From: Aalborgiella sp963841045
GTDB taxonomy: Bacteria; Pseudomonadota; Gammaproteobacteria; Burkholderiales; Burkholderiaceae_C
Direction of reading: 5' to 3'
Length of the DNA: 64,000 bases
NCBI GenBank assembly: GCA_963841045.1
Contig: CAWJBD010000006.1
Coordinates: 62,001 to 126,000 of the forward strand
Shown: in pieces, positions 54,362 through 63,758 of the stretch
Layout of the letters: each line of letters starts with the position of its first letter
Position numbering within the stretch: position 1 is the first letter of the stretch
Translations under genes and position numbers: made by a program
Notes under the pieces: model-generated
What the model was told of the DNA's origin: nothing
Database searches by the model: none
Seen by the model: the letters and a program-made list of their open reading frames with translations, nothing else

Positions 54362-56729
54362 TTATTCAGCGCGATTGGGTACCAGTATTTCGCGTTGACC
54401 GTTGCTGCTCATGGCGCTCACCATGCCCGCTTTTTCCATGTCTTCAACCAAACGCGCGGCGCGGTTGTAGCCGATTTTCAAATGCCGTTGTACCAGTGAA
54501 ATACTGGCTTTGCGGTTTTTCAAAACCACTTCAACTGCCTGGTCATACAAAGGGTCTTTTTCGCCACCGGAGCCATTCAAACCATCGCCTAACAAATCAC
54601 TGTCACCATCAACTGTTCCACCCTCCAGCACGCCTTCTATGTAATCAGGCTCGCCTTGCGTCTTCAAATAAGATACAACGCGGTGCACCTCTTCGTCGCT
54701 GACATAAGCGCCATGAACGCGAATTGGCAAACCTGTGCCGCTGGCCATGTACAACATATCGCCCATGCCCAAAAGTGCTTCAGCGCCCTGCTGATCCAAG
54801 ATGGTGCGGCTGTCAATTTTGCTGCTGACTTGGAAGGAAATGCGGGTCGGAATATTCGCTTTAATCAAGCCCGTGATCACATCCACGCTGGGACGCTGGG
54901 TTGCCAATATCAAGTGGATACCAGCGGCACGCGCTTTTTGCGCCAAACGGGCTATGAGTTCTTCAATCTTTTTGCCAACCACCATCATCAGGTCGGCCAA
55001 TTCGTCAATCACCACCACAATGTGCGGCTCGCGGCTTAAAGGCTCAGGCGAATCGGGCGTCAGACTAAACGGGTTGTATAAAAATTCGCCACGCGATTTG
55101 GCTTCGTCAATTTTGGCGTTGTAGCCCGCCAAATTGCGCACGCCCATTTTGCTGAGCAATTTATAGCGACGCTCCATTTCGGCGACACACCAATTCAATC
55201 CATGCGCTGCTTGACGCATGTCGGTAACCACGGGTGCCAACAGGTGTGGTATGCCCTCATAAACGCTCATCTCAAGCATTTTGGGATCAATCATCAGCAA
55301 ACGCACATCACGCGCTTCTGCTTTGTAGAGCAATGACAAAATCATGGCGTTGATGCCGACAGATTTGCCTGACCCCGTCGTACCCGCCACCAGCACATGC
55401 GGCATTTTCGCCAAATCTGCCACCACCGCATGTCCCACGATGTCTTTTCCCAAGCCCATGGTGAGCAAGGATTTGGCTTCGTTGTAGATACTGGAACCCA
55501 AAATTTCACTCAGTTTGATGGCTTGCCTGCGCGCATTGGGCAGCTCCAGTGCCATGTAGTTTTTGCCTGGAATGGTTTCCACCACACGAATAGAAACCAA
55601 GCTCAATGAGCGTGCCAAATCTTTCGCCAATCCCACAATTTGCGAGCCTTTGACACCAATGGCTGGCTCAATTTCATAACGGGTGATGACAGGCCCTGGC
55701 GACGCCAAAATAACGCGTACTTCAACGCCAAAGTCTTTGAGTTTTTTCTCAATCAGGCGCGATGTCATCTCCAGCGTCTCTGGCGAAACTGTTTCTTGAC
55801 GACCTGGCGCGGCGTCCAACAAATCAACTTGCGGCAATTTGCTGTCTATCATGTCCGCAAACAATGGCTTTTGCCGCTCTTTTGCGACCCGCAAACTCGG
55901 TGGTGGCTCTGCCAACACAGGTTCTATTTTGAGCGGTACAGGGTGTTGCTCGGCAACGGTTTCGCGCTCTTCCACCACTTCAATTTCACGCTCAAGTGCG
56001 GCTTGCTTGCCGAAATGCAAGGTCTTCTGCAATTTCTTGCTTCTGACGTCTGGCCAACCAAAAGGCCTCAATCCAAGCGCCCAGTCGCAATGCAGTGCTG
56101 TTCCATGAAAAACCAAATGTCATGGACGCACCCATGATTCCTAAACAAATGCATGCCAATGCAGCGCCCGTGAACCCCAGCATTTTGGTGCTGAATATTC
56201 CCAATTCGTAACCCAAAACACCGCCTGAAAAACCCGGTAGATAGGCTTCAAGCCGTTGCAATCGCGCCCATTCAATGGCGACGCTACTGCCCACCAGCAG
56301 CAGCAAGCCCAACCAAAAACGAATTCTGGGCGTTAACAACTGCCCATCGCCTGTGGATTGCGTGATTGCGTTTGCTTTCAATGATTTTGTTGGGCTACCT
56401 GCGCGATCATCGTGTCGCAACCATTTGGCCAAATGCGTCAACCACACATATCCCAATGCCAACACCAGCCACCAAACTGAAAACCCGAAGAAAAAATAAC
56501 TGGCATCGGACACATAAGCACCCAAGCGTCCACCCCAATTGCGTGTCAAAGAATCCACGCCGGTGGTAGACCATGCAGCATCTTGGGTTGTGTAACTCAG
56601 CAGTGAGATGAGCCAAAATGCCAATACCAGAAGACCCAGAATCAAACCCAGTTCTTGTGCAAAACGCTCACCAGCACTGCGTTTAGAGGGATCGTTTTCG
56701 GAATTGAACGTATTGCTTGTGTAACTCAT
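54362..56729 (-). CDS. ftsK: DNA translocase FtsK, frameshifted between membrane and motor parts
   Basis: Septal DNA pump for chromosome segregation. The N-terminal part from ATG 56729 has four membrane helices (for example LILGLLVLAFWLISLLSYT, FWLGLLLLVGSSVAIEW). The frame breaks at about 56012: removing one C joins AEDLAF to GKQAALEREIEVVEE, which starts a short linker. The motor shows Walker A AGTTGSGKSVGINAMI, Walker B VVVIDELADLMMV, ATQRPSVDVITGLIKANIPTRI, and a C-terminal gamma winged helix (SLVQRHLKIGYNRAARLVE). The corrected length is 788 residues, the short form common in beta-proteobacteria. Confidence 0.93.
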
Positions 56730-56747
56730 GCGGGCGGAATCAATCGA

Positions 56748-57425
56748 TCAATCTAGCGCAAAGGCATGGTTGCGAATCAGGGTTGAACCATCGGCACGCA
56801 CTTCAAAGTAGCCTTTTTCTTCAAAACTCTTCATCACACGGCTGACCATTTCACGGGAAGCGCCCACCGTTTTGGCCAAGTTTTGACGTGACACTTTTGA
56901 GCGAATAACGAGACCGTCTTCATCATCCAAGTCAGCCATTTCGATCAGCGCGTTGGCCACACGACCATACACATCCATCAAGGCTAAAGATTCAATTTTG
57001 CGGTCCGCATGGCGCAGACGTTGCACCAATGTTTTCATGATGACATAGGTCATTGCGGCATTTTCTGGCAATATTTTGGCAAATTGAGCGCGCGCCAAAA
57101 CCAATACGTCCGTTTGGACATCTGTGCGAACCGAAGCCGAATGAGGCAAATTATCAATCAGGCTCATTTCACCAATATAGTCACCTTGTTTGAGGTGGGC
57201 CAAGATGGCTTCGCGACCACGTCCGTCAGTTGCCAGCACATGCGCACGACCATTCAAAATAATGAAGAGTGCATTTGATTTTTTTCCCGACTCAACAATC
57301 AAAGCACCTTTGCGAAACCGTTGTTTGACGACAGCAGACGCGATGATTTGAGCTTGCTCATCGGTCAACATCGAAAACAAGGGTACTCGGCGTATTAAAT
57401 CAAAATTTGACAAGATACTCATCAC
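56748..57425 (-). CDS. Crp/Fnr-family transcriptional regulator
   Basis: 225 residues (a second ATG is at 57422). Cyclic-nucleotide-type beta-barrel with GDYIGEMSLIDNLPHSASVRTD, a long dimer helix, and a C-terminal helix-turn-helix VSRQNLAKTVGASREMVSRVMKSFEE. No N-terminal cysteine cluster of the FNR type is present, so it is a CRP-like rather than oxygen-sensing protein. The GEMSLID...SASVR stretch resembles cAMP-binding barrels. It lies 18 bp upstream of ftsK on the same strand and divergent from trxB. Confidence 0.85.
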   Translation of the reverse strand: MMSILSNFDLIRRVPLFSMLTDEQAQIIASAVVKQRFRKGALIVESGKKSNALFIILNGRAHVLATDGRGREAILAHLKQGDYIGEMSLIDNLPHSASVRTDVQTDVLVLARAQFAKILPENAAMTYVIMKTLVQRLRHADRKIESLALMDVYGRVANALIEMADLDDEDGLVIRSKVSRQNLAKTVGASREMVSRVMKSFEEKGYFEVRADGSTLIRNHAFALD

Positions 57426-57609
57426 TTCGCTCCATTCATAAACACTACCAAGTCATATCCAAATAGTTGACACATTACCCGCTTCTGGATTGGCTTAGCT
57501 TAAGTATGTTTTAAGTACAAAAAAACACTATGCCTTAAAATCAAACTTAACTATTTCGCTATTGTCGCACTAGTCTCACCCTGTCTGTTCATTTCTTCCA
57601 TTTTTTATC

Positions 57610-58566
57610 ATGTCAACACCACAACACGCCAAAGTCCTCATTCTAGGTTCAGGTCCTGCCGGATATACAGCCGCCATTTATGCAGCACGCGCCAATTTGC
57701 AACCCATGTTGATTACCGGCATTGCTCAAGGTGGGCAATTGATGACGACAACTGAAGTTGACAATTGGCCCGCCGATGTGGATGGCGTCCAAGGTCCAGA
57801 ATTAATGCAGCGCTTTCTGGCCCATGCTGAGCGGTTCAATACCAAAATCGTATTTGATCAAATCAGTGCTGTAGACTTTTCTAAGCGACCCTTTACCCTA
57901 ACTGGTGACTCTGGCACATACACCTGCGACTCATTGATACTGGCAACTGGCGCATCTGCCAAATACTTGGGTTTGCCGTCTGAGACCGAATTCATGGGTA
58001 AAGGCGTATCAGGTTGTGCCACTTGTGATGGTTTTTTCTACCGCGGGGAAGTTTGTGCGGTGGTCGGTGGTGGCAATACGGCAGTCGAAGAAGCGTTGTA
58101 CCTGTCCAATATCGCTAAAAAAGTCTATTTGGTACATCGCCGCGATACTTTCAAAGCGGAAGCCATCATGATTGACAAACTCATGGCCAAAGTGGCTGCG
58201 GGTAGCATCGAACTCAAAACCAACGCCACCTTGGATGAAGTGCTCGGCGATTCCACAGGTGTCACCGGTATCCGATTGAAGAGCACCAAAGACGGTAGCA
58301 CCGAAGATTTAGCTTTAAAAGGCTGCTTTATTGCTATTGGACACTCTCCCAACACAGAAATCTTCAAGGGTCAGTTAGAAATGCACGATGGCTACATCGC
58401 TACCCAATCAGGCTCAAAAGGGTTTGCCACCATGACCAGTGTTCCTGGTATTTTTGCCGCCGGCGATGTGCAAGACCATATCTACCGCCAAGCCATTACC
58501 AGCGCTGGCACGGGTTGCATGGCTGCTTTGGACGCACAAAGATTTCTAGAACAGCAAGAATCTTAA
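57610..58566 (+). CDS. trxB: Thioredoxin reductase TrxB
   Basis: 318-residue FAD/NADPH enzyme that reduces thioredoxin. FAD motif GSGPAGYTAAIYAARA, redox pair CATC in SGCATCDGFFYRG, NADPH motif VVGGGNTAVEEALYL, and the C-terminal GIFAAGDVQDHIYRQ are present. Normal length; the start ATG follows TTTATC. Divergent from the Crp/Fnr gene. Confidence 0.96.
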   Translation: MSTPQHAKVLILGSGPAGYTAAIYAARANLQPMLITGIAQGGQLMTTTEVDNWPADVDGVQGPELMQRFLAHAERFNTKIVFDQISAVDFSKRPFTLTGDSGTYTCDSLILATGASAKYLGLPSETEFMGKGVSGCATCDGFFYRGEVCAVVGGGNTAVEEALYLSNIAKKVYLVHRRDTFKAEAIMIDKLMAKVAAGSIELKTNATLDEVLGDSTGVTGIRLKSTKDGSTEDLALKGCFIAIGHSPNTEIFKGQLEMHDGYIATQSGSKGFATMTSVPGIFAAGDVQDHIYRQAITSAGTGCMAALDAQRFLEQQES

Positions 58567-58575
58567 AAAAAAGGC

Positions 58576-58581
58576 TATAAT
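58576..58581 (+). promoter_or_regulatory. -10 element of the rpmB-rpmG promoter
   Basis: TATAAT in GGCTATAATTC just after trxB. A clear -35 is not visible. A similar GCTATAAT sits before rpsP at 63269, so this is likely a conserved ribosomal-protein promoter form in this genome. Confidence 0.6.
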
Positions 58582-58592
58582 TCAAGGCTTTG

Positions 58593-58651
58593 CTGCAATT
58601 GCAGTGAATTCGTTACCGCCATCAACCGATGGCGAGGTGCGGCGAAAGCCG
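58593..58651 (+). promoter_or_regulatory. Structured leader of rpmB
   Basis: Three hairpin-forming segments follow one another: CTGCAATTGCAG (58593-58604), CGCCATC-aacc-GATGGCG (58617-58634) and CGGC-gaaa-GCCG with a GNRA-type tetraloop (58640-58651). They lie in the roughly 135-nt leader between the -10 element and rpmB. Autoregulation by ribosomal protein is possible but not shown. Confidence 0.4.
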
Positions 58652-58719
58652 TTAACGCGCATTTTCAATTACGTGTGATGAAAAACACTTGAAGTGCGAT
58701 TATTTGAGGAGTGTCCATC

Positions 58720-58953
58720 ATGGCACGTGTATGTGAAGTTACGGGCAAAGCCCCTATGTCGGGAAACACAGTTTCTCACGCCAACAACCACAATAAGCGC
58801 CGGTTTTTACCGAACTTGCAATCTCGTCGTTTCTGGATCGAAGCTGAAAACCGCTTTGTACGCCTGCGCGTTACTGCAGCAGCAATCCGTTTGATCGACA
58901 AAAATGGCATCGAATCCGTGCTCGCAGACATGCGCGCTCGTGGTCAAGCTTAA
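58720..58953 (+). CDS. rpmB: Ribosomal protein bL28
   Basis: 77 residues from ATG 58720 (MARVCEVTGKAPMSGNTVSH), with GAGGAG upstream; an ATG nine bases earlier gives a non-standard N-terminus. The NNHNKRRFLPNLQSRRFW segment is the signature of L28. It is the first gene of the rpmB-rpmG pair. Confidence 0.97.
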   Translation: MARVCEVTGKAPMSGNTVSHANNHNKRRFLPNLQSRRFWIEAENRFVRLRVTAAAIRLIDKNGIESVLADMRARGQA

Positions 58954-58986
58954 TATTCCACCTTATTAACCTAGAAAGAACACATC

Positions 58987-59154
58987 ATGGCAAAAGGCGG
59001 ACGCGAAAAAATCAAGCTGGAATCTACAGCGGGTACAGGTCATTTCTACACGACTGACAAAAACAAAAAAACCACACCCGATAAGCTTTTGATCAAAAAA
59101 TTTGATCCTAAAGCACGTAAACATGTGGACTACAAAGAAGTGAAACTGAAGTAA
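58987..59154 (+). CDS. rpmG: Ribosomal protein bL33
   Basis: 55 residues: MAKGGREKIKLESTAGTGHF at the start, then TTDKNKKTTPDKLLIKKFDP and a Lys-rich end. It is the Cys-less L33 form, with no zinc-binding CxxC pairs. It lies 33 bp after rpmB, the standard pair, with an AGAAAG ribosome site. Confidence 0.96.
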   Translation: MAKGGREKIKLESTAGTGHFYTTDKNKKTTPDKLLIKKFDPKARKHVDYKEVKLK

Positions 59155-59173
59155 TTCAGTTTCACAAAATCAA

Positions 59174-59210
59174 AAGCCTGACAAAACAATGTTTGTCAGG
59201 CTTTTTTTTT
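59174..59210. terminator. Terminator after rpmB-rpmG
   Basis: Stem AAGCCTGACAAA/TTTGTCAGGCTT, 12 bp, loop ACAATG, followed by T9. Strong rho-independent terminator; the convergent Nudix gene may share it. Confidence 0.93.
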
Positions 59211-59221
59211 GACTTATGCTG

Positions 59222-59746
59222 CTAAGGCTTAGGCCACTCAACAAACTGCGGCTCTATTCCTCTGGTTTTCAACCAATCGGCCAAAGCATAGCCAGTACCT
59301 GCAGGCCAGCATTTCACAGATTGCGGCGCGAATAATTTGTAGTCGACCAATTCTGGCGACAAAATAACTTCACCAGCCGCCACAACATGGTAAGCAATGA
59401 TGACTTGGTTCATGCGTTGAAAATCATAGACACCAATCAAATTGACTTCACTCACGTCTAAATTTGTTTCTTCTTTGACCTCACGTGCGATGCCCTCTTC
59501 AGCCTTTTCCCCAGCTTCCATAAAGCCTGTTATCAGGGCATACATTTTGTGTTGCCATGCAACGTTCTGCGCTAACAAAATTTGACCTTGGTATTCGACC
59601 ACTGCCGCCAGTACAGGCGTTGGGTTGTTCCAGTGGGTAAAGTCACAGGATTGGCATCGCAAACGCGTTTTCATGCCACCATCTTCTAGCAACGATACTT
59701 CAGCCAACGGCGAAGCGCAGCTTGGACAGTAGTTATAAGCTTGCAT
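59222..59746 (-). CDS. Nudix hydrolase with zinc ribbon
   Basis: 174 residues. An N-terminal zinc ribbon (CPSC at about residues 8-11 and CQSC near 32-35) precedes a Nudix fold with the box GFMEAGEKAEEGIAREVKEET (about 95-115). This architecture resembles NudC-like NADH/NAD-cap pyrophosphatases but is shorter, lacking the extra N-terminal domain. The substrate is not certain. It converges on rpmG. Confidence 0.85.
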   Translation of the reverse strand: MQAYNYCPSCASPLAEVSLLEDGGMKTRLRCQSCDFTHWNNPTPVLAAVVEYQGQILLAQNVAWQHKMYALITGFMEAGEKAEEGIAREVKEETNLDVSEVNLIGVYDFQRMNQVIIAYHVVAAGEVILSPELVDYKLFAPQSVKCWPAGTGYALADWLKTRGIEPQFVEWPKP

Positions 59747-59797
59747 GATTTTTATATCGAGCAGTGAAACTGGTAGACATCGGCATATGCAGAATAT

Positions 59798-60700
59798 TTA
59801 AGCAGGGAAAACGCCAGTTGAGAGGTATCTGTCGCCACGATCGCAAACTACGAAAGCAATGGTGGCGTTCTCAACCGTGTTGGAAATCTGTTGCGCCACC
59901 CAACAAGCACCTGCAGCTGATATGCCACCAAAAATACCTTCTTCGCGCGCCAAACGTCTGCACATATCTTCGGCATCAGACTGGCTCACATAAACCAATT
60001 CATCGACATGGCTGGGGTCGTAAATTTTGGGCAAATAGGCTTCAGGCCACTTGCGAATGCCTGGTATGCGCGAACCTTCGCTGGGTTGTGCACCTATGAT
60101 TTTGATTTTGGGATTTTTTTCTTTTAAGAATTTAGAAACACCCGTAATCGTCCCCGTCGTTCCCATCGCACTGACAAAATGGGTAATCTCGCCCTTCGTA
60201 TCAGCCCATATTTCGGGTCCCGTCGTTTCGTAATGAATGCGTGGATTATCAGCATTGGCAAATTGATCCAAGACCAAACCTTTGTTTTCGCGTTGCATTT
60301 GCTCTGCTAAATCACGCGCATATTCCATGCCACCACTCTTGGGTGTCAAGATAAGCTCTGCGCCAAATGCCTTCATGGTTTGCACGCGTTCGATGGATAA
60401 ATCTTCGGGCATGATGAGAATCATGCGATAACCTTTGATTGCAGCAGCCATCGCCAAAGCAATACCTGTATTGCCAGAGGTTGCTTCAATTAAAGTATCG
60501 CCAGGTTTGATTTGTCCACGTTCCTGTGCCCGACGAATCATTGATACGGCGGGTCTGTCTTTGACTGACCCGGCTGGGTTATTTCCTTCTAATTTGGCCA
60601 AAATTACATTATTTTTGGCGCTATTTTCATGTGCACCAATGCGCTGAAGCGCAACCAATGGTGTTTTTCCGATGACATCTTCAATAGTTGGGTAATTCAT
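59798..60700 (-). CDS. cysM: Cysteine synthase B (O-acetylserine sulfhydrylase, CysM)
   Basis: 300-residue PLP enzyme forming cysteine from O-acetylserine and sulfide or thiosulfate. PLP lysine in NPAGSVKDRPA, substrate loop EATSGNTGIALAM, phosphate loop AMGTTGTITGVSK, and the CysM-type tail ICDRGDRYLSTGVF. The replacement of the CysK-type cysteine synthase pattern by RxxPSVKDR-like sequence and the shorter C-terminus favour CysM. It is adjacent to tRNA-Leu(CAA) on the other strand. Confidence 0.93.
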   Translation of the reverse strand: MNYPTIEDVIGKTPLVALQRIGAHENSAKNNVILAKLEGNNPAGSVKDRPAVSMIRRAQERGQIKPGDTLIEATSGNTGIALAMAAAIKGYRMILIMPEDLSIERVQTMKAFGAELILTPKSGGMEYARDLAEQMQRENKGLVLDQFANADNPRIHYETTGPEIWADTKGEITHFVSAMGTTGTITGVSKFLKEKNPKIKIIGAQPSEGSRIPGIRKWPEAYLPKIYDPSHVDELVYVSQSDAEDMCRRLAREEGIFGGISAAGACWVAQQISNTVENATIAFVVCDRGDRYLSTGVFPA

Positions 60701-60743
60701 GGCTTAATTATGTGCGATAATTCGAGTCTTCATTCATTCTATT

Positions 60744-60830
60744 GCCGGAGTGGTGAAATTGGTAGACGCACGGGACTCAAAATCCCGCGGGATAAAACCC
60801 GTGCCGGTTCGATTCCGGCCTCCGGCACCA
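60744..60830 (+). tRNA. tRNA-Leu (anticodon CAA)
   Basis: 87 nt including CCA. Acceptor arms GCCGGAG/CTCCGGC; D region TGGTGAAATTGGTAGACGC; anticodon stem CGGGA/TCCCG with loop CTCAAAA, giving CAA; long variable arm CGGGATAAAACCCG; T-arm CCGGTTCGATTCCGG. It reads UUG codons. Confidence 0.96.
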
Positions 60831-60842
60831 GCTTTTACAGCT

Positions 60843-60879
60843 AAAAAAGCCACTTACAAATTGTGTAAGTGGCTTTTTT
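60843..60879. terminator. Terminator after tRNA-Leu(CAA)
   Basis: Stem AAGCCACTTACA/TGTAAGTGGCTT with a short loop, A6 before and T6 after; functions on either strand and closes the tRNA transcript. Confidence 0.9.
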
Positions 60880-61019
60880 CATGACCGCTCCAGTATTTGC
60901 AAAATTTGTATTTCTGTGCGAATCGGTTTTGGCTTTTGGGCGGTTAAACTCAACACAGTTTTTCTCGCACTTACCTGCACGAAACTTCATTTTTCTATAA
61001 AACCTTTGGGAGATATGCC

Positions 61020-61664
61020 ATGTTTGGAAAACTTTTGCCACGAGACGGCAACTTTTTTGAAATGTTCAACCATCATGCGGACCGCATCGTTGAAGCTGCA
61101 CGTGCTTTTTCTGCCCTCGTAGAAAATTACAGCGATCCCCACCTGCGGGAACAATACAACCGCGATGTTGACAATGCAGAGCGCGCAGCAGACCGCATCA
61201 CGCATGAAGTGAACACAATGCTGCACAAAACTTTCATCACACCCATTGACCGCGAGCAAATTCATCAGTTGATCAACAACATGGACGACATAGCCGATTT
61301 AATTCAAGATTCAGCCGAAGTCATGGCACTCTATGACGTCAAGGTGATGACGGAAGATATCAAGCGGTTAACCGACATCAACACAAAATGTTGCGACCGA
61401 ATAAAGGAAGCCGTGCACATGCTCAAAACCATCACAGATCCGGCCATTGCAGCCGCAGCTCTTAAAACATGTGGAGAAATCGACAAACTTGAATCTGATG
61501 CTGACCGTGTGATGCGTTCCGCTATGAGCAAGTTATTCCGCGAAGAGCCCGACACACGTGAGCTCATTAAACTCAAAGCCATTTACCAATTGCTCGAAGG
61601 TATCAGCGATAAATGTGAAGATGTGGCCAATTTAATTGAAGGCATTGTGTTGGAGAATTCTTAA
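61020..61664 (+). CDS. DUF47/PhoU-like phosphate transport regulator
   Basis: 214-residue all-alpha protein of the DUF47 family, which partners low-affinity PiT phosphate transporters. Typical start MFGKLLPRDGNFFEMFNHHAD with an acidic metal-binding EAARAF-type helix, and INNMDDIADLIQDSAEVM and EGISDKCEDVANLIEGI, the two conserved E/D-x3-D motifs. The stop overlaps the PiT start by 1 bp, so the proteins are made together. No signal or membrane segment. Confidence 0.92.
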   Translation: MFGKLLPRDGNFFEMFNHHADRIVEAARAFSALVENYSDPHLREQYNRDVDNAERAADRITHEVNTMLHKTFITPIDREQIHQLINNMDDIADLIQDSAEVMALYDVKVMTEDIKRLTDINTKCCDRIKEAVHMLKTITDPAIAAAALKTCGEIDKLESDADRVMRSAMSKLFREEPDTRELIKLKAIYQLLEGISDKCEDVANLIEGIVLENS

Positions 61665-62671
61665 TGGAAGTTCAAACCGCATTTTGGATTGTGGCCATGC
61701 TGGTGCTGCTGGCACTGGCATTTGACTTCATGAACGGTTTTCATGATGCCGCCAACTCTATTGCCACTGTGGTCTCCACAGGTGTACTCAAACCCGGTCA
61801 AGCTGTCATTTTCGCTGGCTTTTTTAATGGCGTTGCCATATTCATATTCGGCTTTGCTGTAGCAGCCACCATGGGTAAGGGCTTGGTCAATCCAGCCATT
61901 GTTGATATTCATGTCGTATTCGGCGCTCTCATTGGCGCTATTTTTTGGAATACGGTCACCTGGTATTACGGTATACCCAGCAGCTCTTCGCATGCGCTGG
62001 CAGGTGGCATTGTGGGTGCGGCCGTAACGAAAGCGGGAGCCAGTGCAGTTATTTCCAGTGGCATTATCAAAATTGTCATCTTCATTTTTGTCTCCCCATT
62101 CCTTGGTTTTGTAATTGGTTCATTGCTCATGGTCGTCATGGCTTGGATATTCCGCAAAACCACACCGTCCAAAGTTGACCGCGTATTTCGTCGTTTACAA
62201 CTCCTTTCAGCTGCGGCGTTCAGTTTGGGGCACGGTGGTAACGATGCACAAAAAACAATTGGTATCATTTGGATGCTTTTAATCGCTACAGGATACTCAG
62301 CCGCTGGTGATAAATCACCACCTTTATGGGTAGCTATCAGCGCTTACAGTGCCATTGGTTTAGGAACGATGTTTGGCGGCTGGCGTATTGTGAAGACAAT
62401 GGGTCAAAAAATTACCAAACTCAAACCTTATGGCGGATTTTGCGCTGAAGGCGCTGGCGCCATCACCTTGTTTTTAAATACATTCATGGGCGTACCCGTG
62501 TCCACTACGCACACCATTACTGGTGCGATTGTGGGTGTTGGCTCCGTGCAACGAGCCAGTGCTGTGCGTTGGGGCGTCGCAGCCAACATCGTTTGGGCAT
62601 GGGTTTTCACCATTCCAGCCAGCGCTTTTGTTGCCGCAATCGCTTATTCGGTCAGTTTGTATTTGTTTTAA
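61664..62671 (+). CDS. Inorganic phosphate transporter, PiT family
   Basis: 335-residue inner-membrane low-affinity phosphate/cation transporter. Both duplicated signature blocks are present: DFMNGFHDAANSIATVVSTG near the N-terminus and LGHGGNDAQKTIGIIW in the second half, plus GIPSSSSHALAGGIVGA and GVPVSTTHTITGAIVG. About ten hydrophobic segments. Cotranscribed with the DUF47 gene. Confidence 0.94.
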   Translation: MEVQTAFWIVAMLVLLALAFDFMNGFHDAANSIATVVSTGVLKPGQAVIFAGFFNGVAIFIFGFAVAATMGKGLVNPAIVDIHVVFGALIGAIFWNTVTWYYGIPSSSSHALAGGIVGAAVTKAGASAVISSGIIKIVIFIFVSPFLGFVIGSLLMVVMAWIFRKTTPSKVDRVFRRLQLLSAAAFSLGHGGNDAQKTIGIIWMLLIATGYSAAGDKSPPLWVAISAYSAIGLGTMFGGWRIVKTMGQKITKLKPYGGFCAEGAGAITLFLNTFMGVPVSTTHTITGAIVGVGSVQRASAVRWGVAANIVWAWVFTIPASAFVAAIAYSVSLYLF

Positions 62672-62687
62672 TTAAGCTGGGTTTGGG

Positions 62688-63212
62688 CTACGGAGTAGGC
62701 GCACTGCTGTCGCCCTCGCCCAGAGACTTATCCATCAGTACCACATCGAGCCATTGGTTGAACTTCCAACCACATGACTTGAGTAAACCAACCGATTGAA
62801 AACCGGCTGATTTGTGGACACCAATTGAAGCTAAGTTGGCAGAATCACCAATCACAGCGATTAATTTACGCACACCAACACGTTGCGCCTGTGCCATCAA
62901 CTCCGCTAACAGTAAACTACCAATTCCTTTTTTACTGGCAGACGGGTGCAAATAAATGGAGTCCTCTGCTGAAAATCGGTACGCTGGCCGTGGTTTGAAC
63001 CAATTGCAATAAGCATATCCAATCACCTTGCCTCCATCAACCGCCACCAGCCATGGCAGACCTTTGCTTAAAACATCGCTGCGGCGTGCTCCCATATCTT
63101 GCACAGAAGGTGGTTCCACCTCAAAAGTACCCGTGCCGTTTAGAACATGGTAGGCATATATATCGGTTATGTCAGCCAGGTCGGCGTCGGTACTTGGTCG
63201 GATGATCAGCAT
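62688..63212 (-). CDS. GNAT N-acetyltransferase (phosphinothricin acetyltransferase-like)
   Basis: 174 residues: IRPSTDADLADITDIYAYHVLNGTGTFE at the start and the acetyl-CoA motif HPSASKKGIGSLLLAEL, followed by HKSAGFQSVGLLKSCGWKFNQWLDVVLM, all typical of the PAT/YncA group that acetylates methionine derivatives or phosphinothricin. The native substrate is unknown. It converges on the PiT gene (16-bp gap). Confidence 0.87.
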   Translation of the reverse strand: MLIIRPSTDADLADITDIYAYHVLNGTGTFEVEPPSVQDMGARRSDVLSKGLPWLVAVDGGKVIGYAYCNWFKPRPAYRFSAEDSIYLHPSASKKGIGSLLLAELMAQAQRVGVRKLIAVIGDSANLASIGVHKSAGFQSVGLLKSCGWKFNQWLDVVLMDKSLGEGDSSAPTP

Positions 63213-63268
63213 GGTTGTATGGTATTCGGTCTATTGATACAAATTTTCTGTTATTGGCAATAAAAAGC

Positions 63269-63274
63269 TATAAT
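63269..63274 (+). promoter_or_regulatory. -10 element of the rpsP promoter
   Basis: TATAAT in AAAGCTATAATCGG, 150 bp before rpsP, repeating the GCTATAAT form seen before rpmB. The leader in between has no strong hairpin that I can see. Confidence 0.55.
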
Positions 63275-63425
63275 CGGGGGCTTTTCAGCGTGTTTCTAGC
63301 CGGGTGGTTTAGTAACGTGTCTCAACGCTGGAATTATGGTGACATTATTAGCTCAAGTTTGCTTGCCTTTTTAATCGCAACAAATTCAAGTTGAAATAAT
63401 ACAGATTAAATCTAAGGAAATCATT

Positions 63426-63692
63426 ATGGTCGTCATTCGACTTTCTCGCGGTGGTGCTAAAGCGCGCCCTTTTTTCAACATCGTCGTAGCTGACAAGCGC
63501 ACACGTCGTGACGGTCGCTTCATCGAGCGCGTAGGTTTTTACAATCCACGTGCCACTGGCGGCGAAGAAAGCATTCGCGTTGCACTCGATCGCATCACTT
63601 ACTGGACCAGCGTGGGTGCACAAACCTCACCAACAGTTGATCGTTTGATCGCACAAGCCGCCAAAGCAGCACCTGCTGCCGCAGCTGCTTAA
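63426..63692 (+). CDS. rpsP: Ribosomal protein bS16
   Basis: 88 residues: MVVIRLSRGGAKARPFFNIV, ADKRTRRDGRFIERVGFYNP, and an Ala-rich tail, all standard for S16. AAGGA lies 7 bp upstream of the start. It is the first gene of the rpsP-rimM(-trmD-rplS) operon. Confidence 0.97.
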   Translation: MVVIRLSRGGAKARPFFNIVVADKRTRRDGRFIERVGFYNPRATGGEESIRVALDRITYWTSVGAQTSPTVDRLIAQAAKAAPAAAAA

Positions 63693-63758
63693 TTGGTTCA
63701 AACCTGAAAACCTGACAGACGTAAAGGTACGAAGGTACTGCAATTACCTTGTCAGGCG

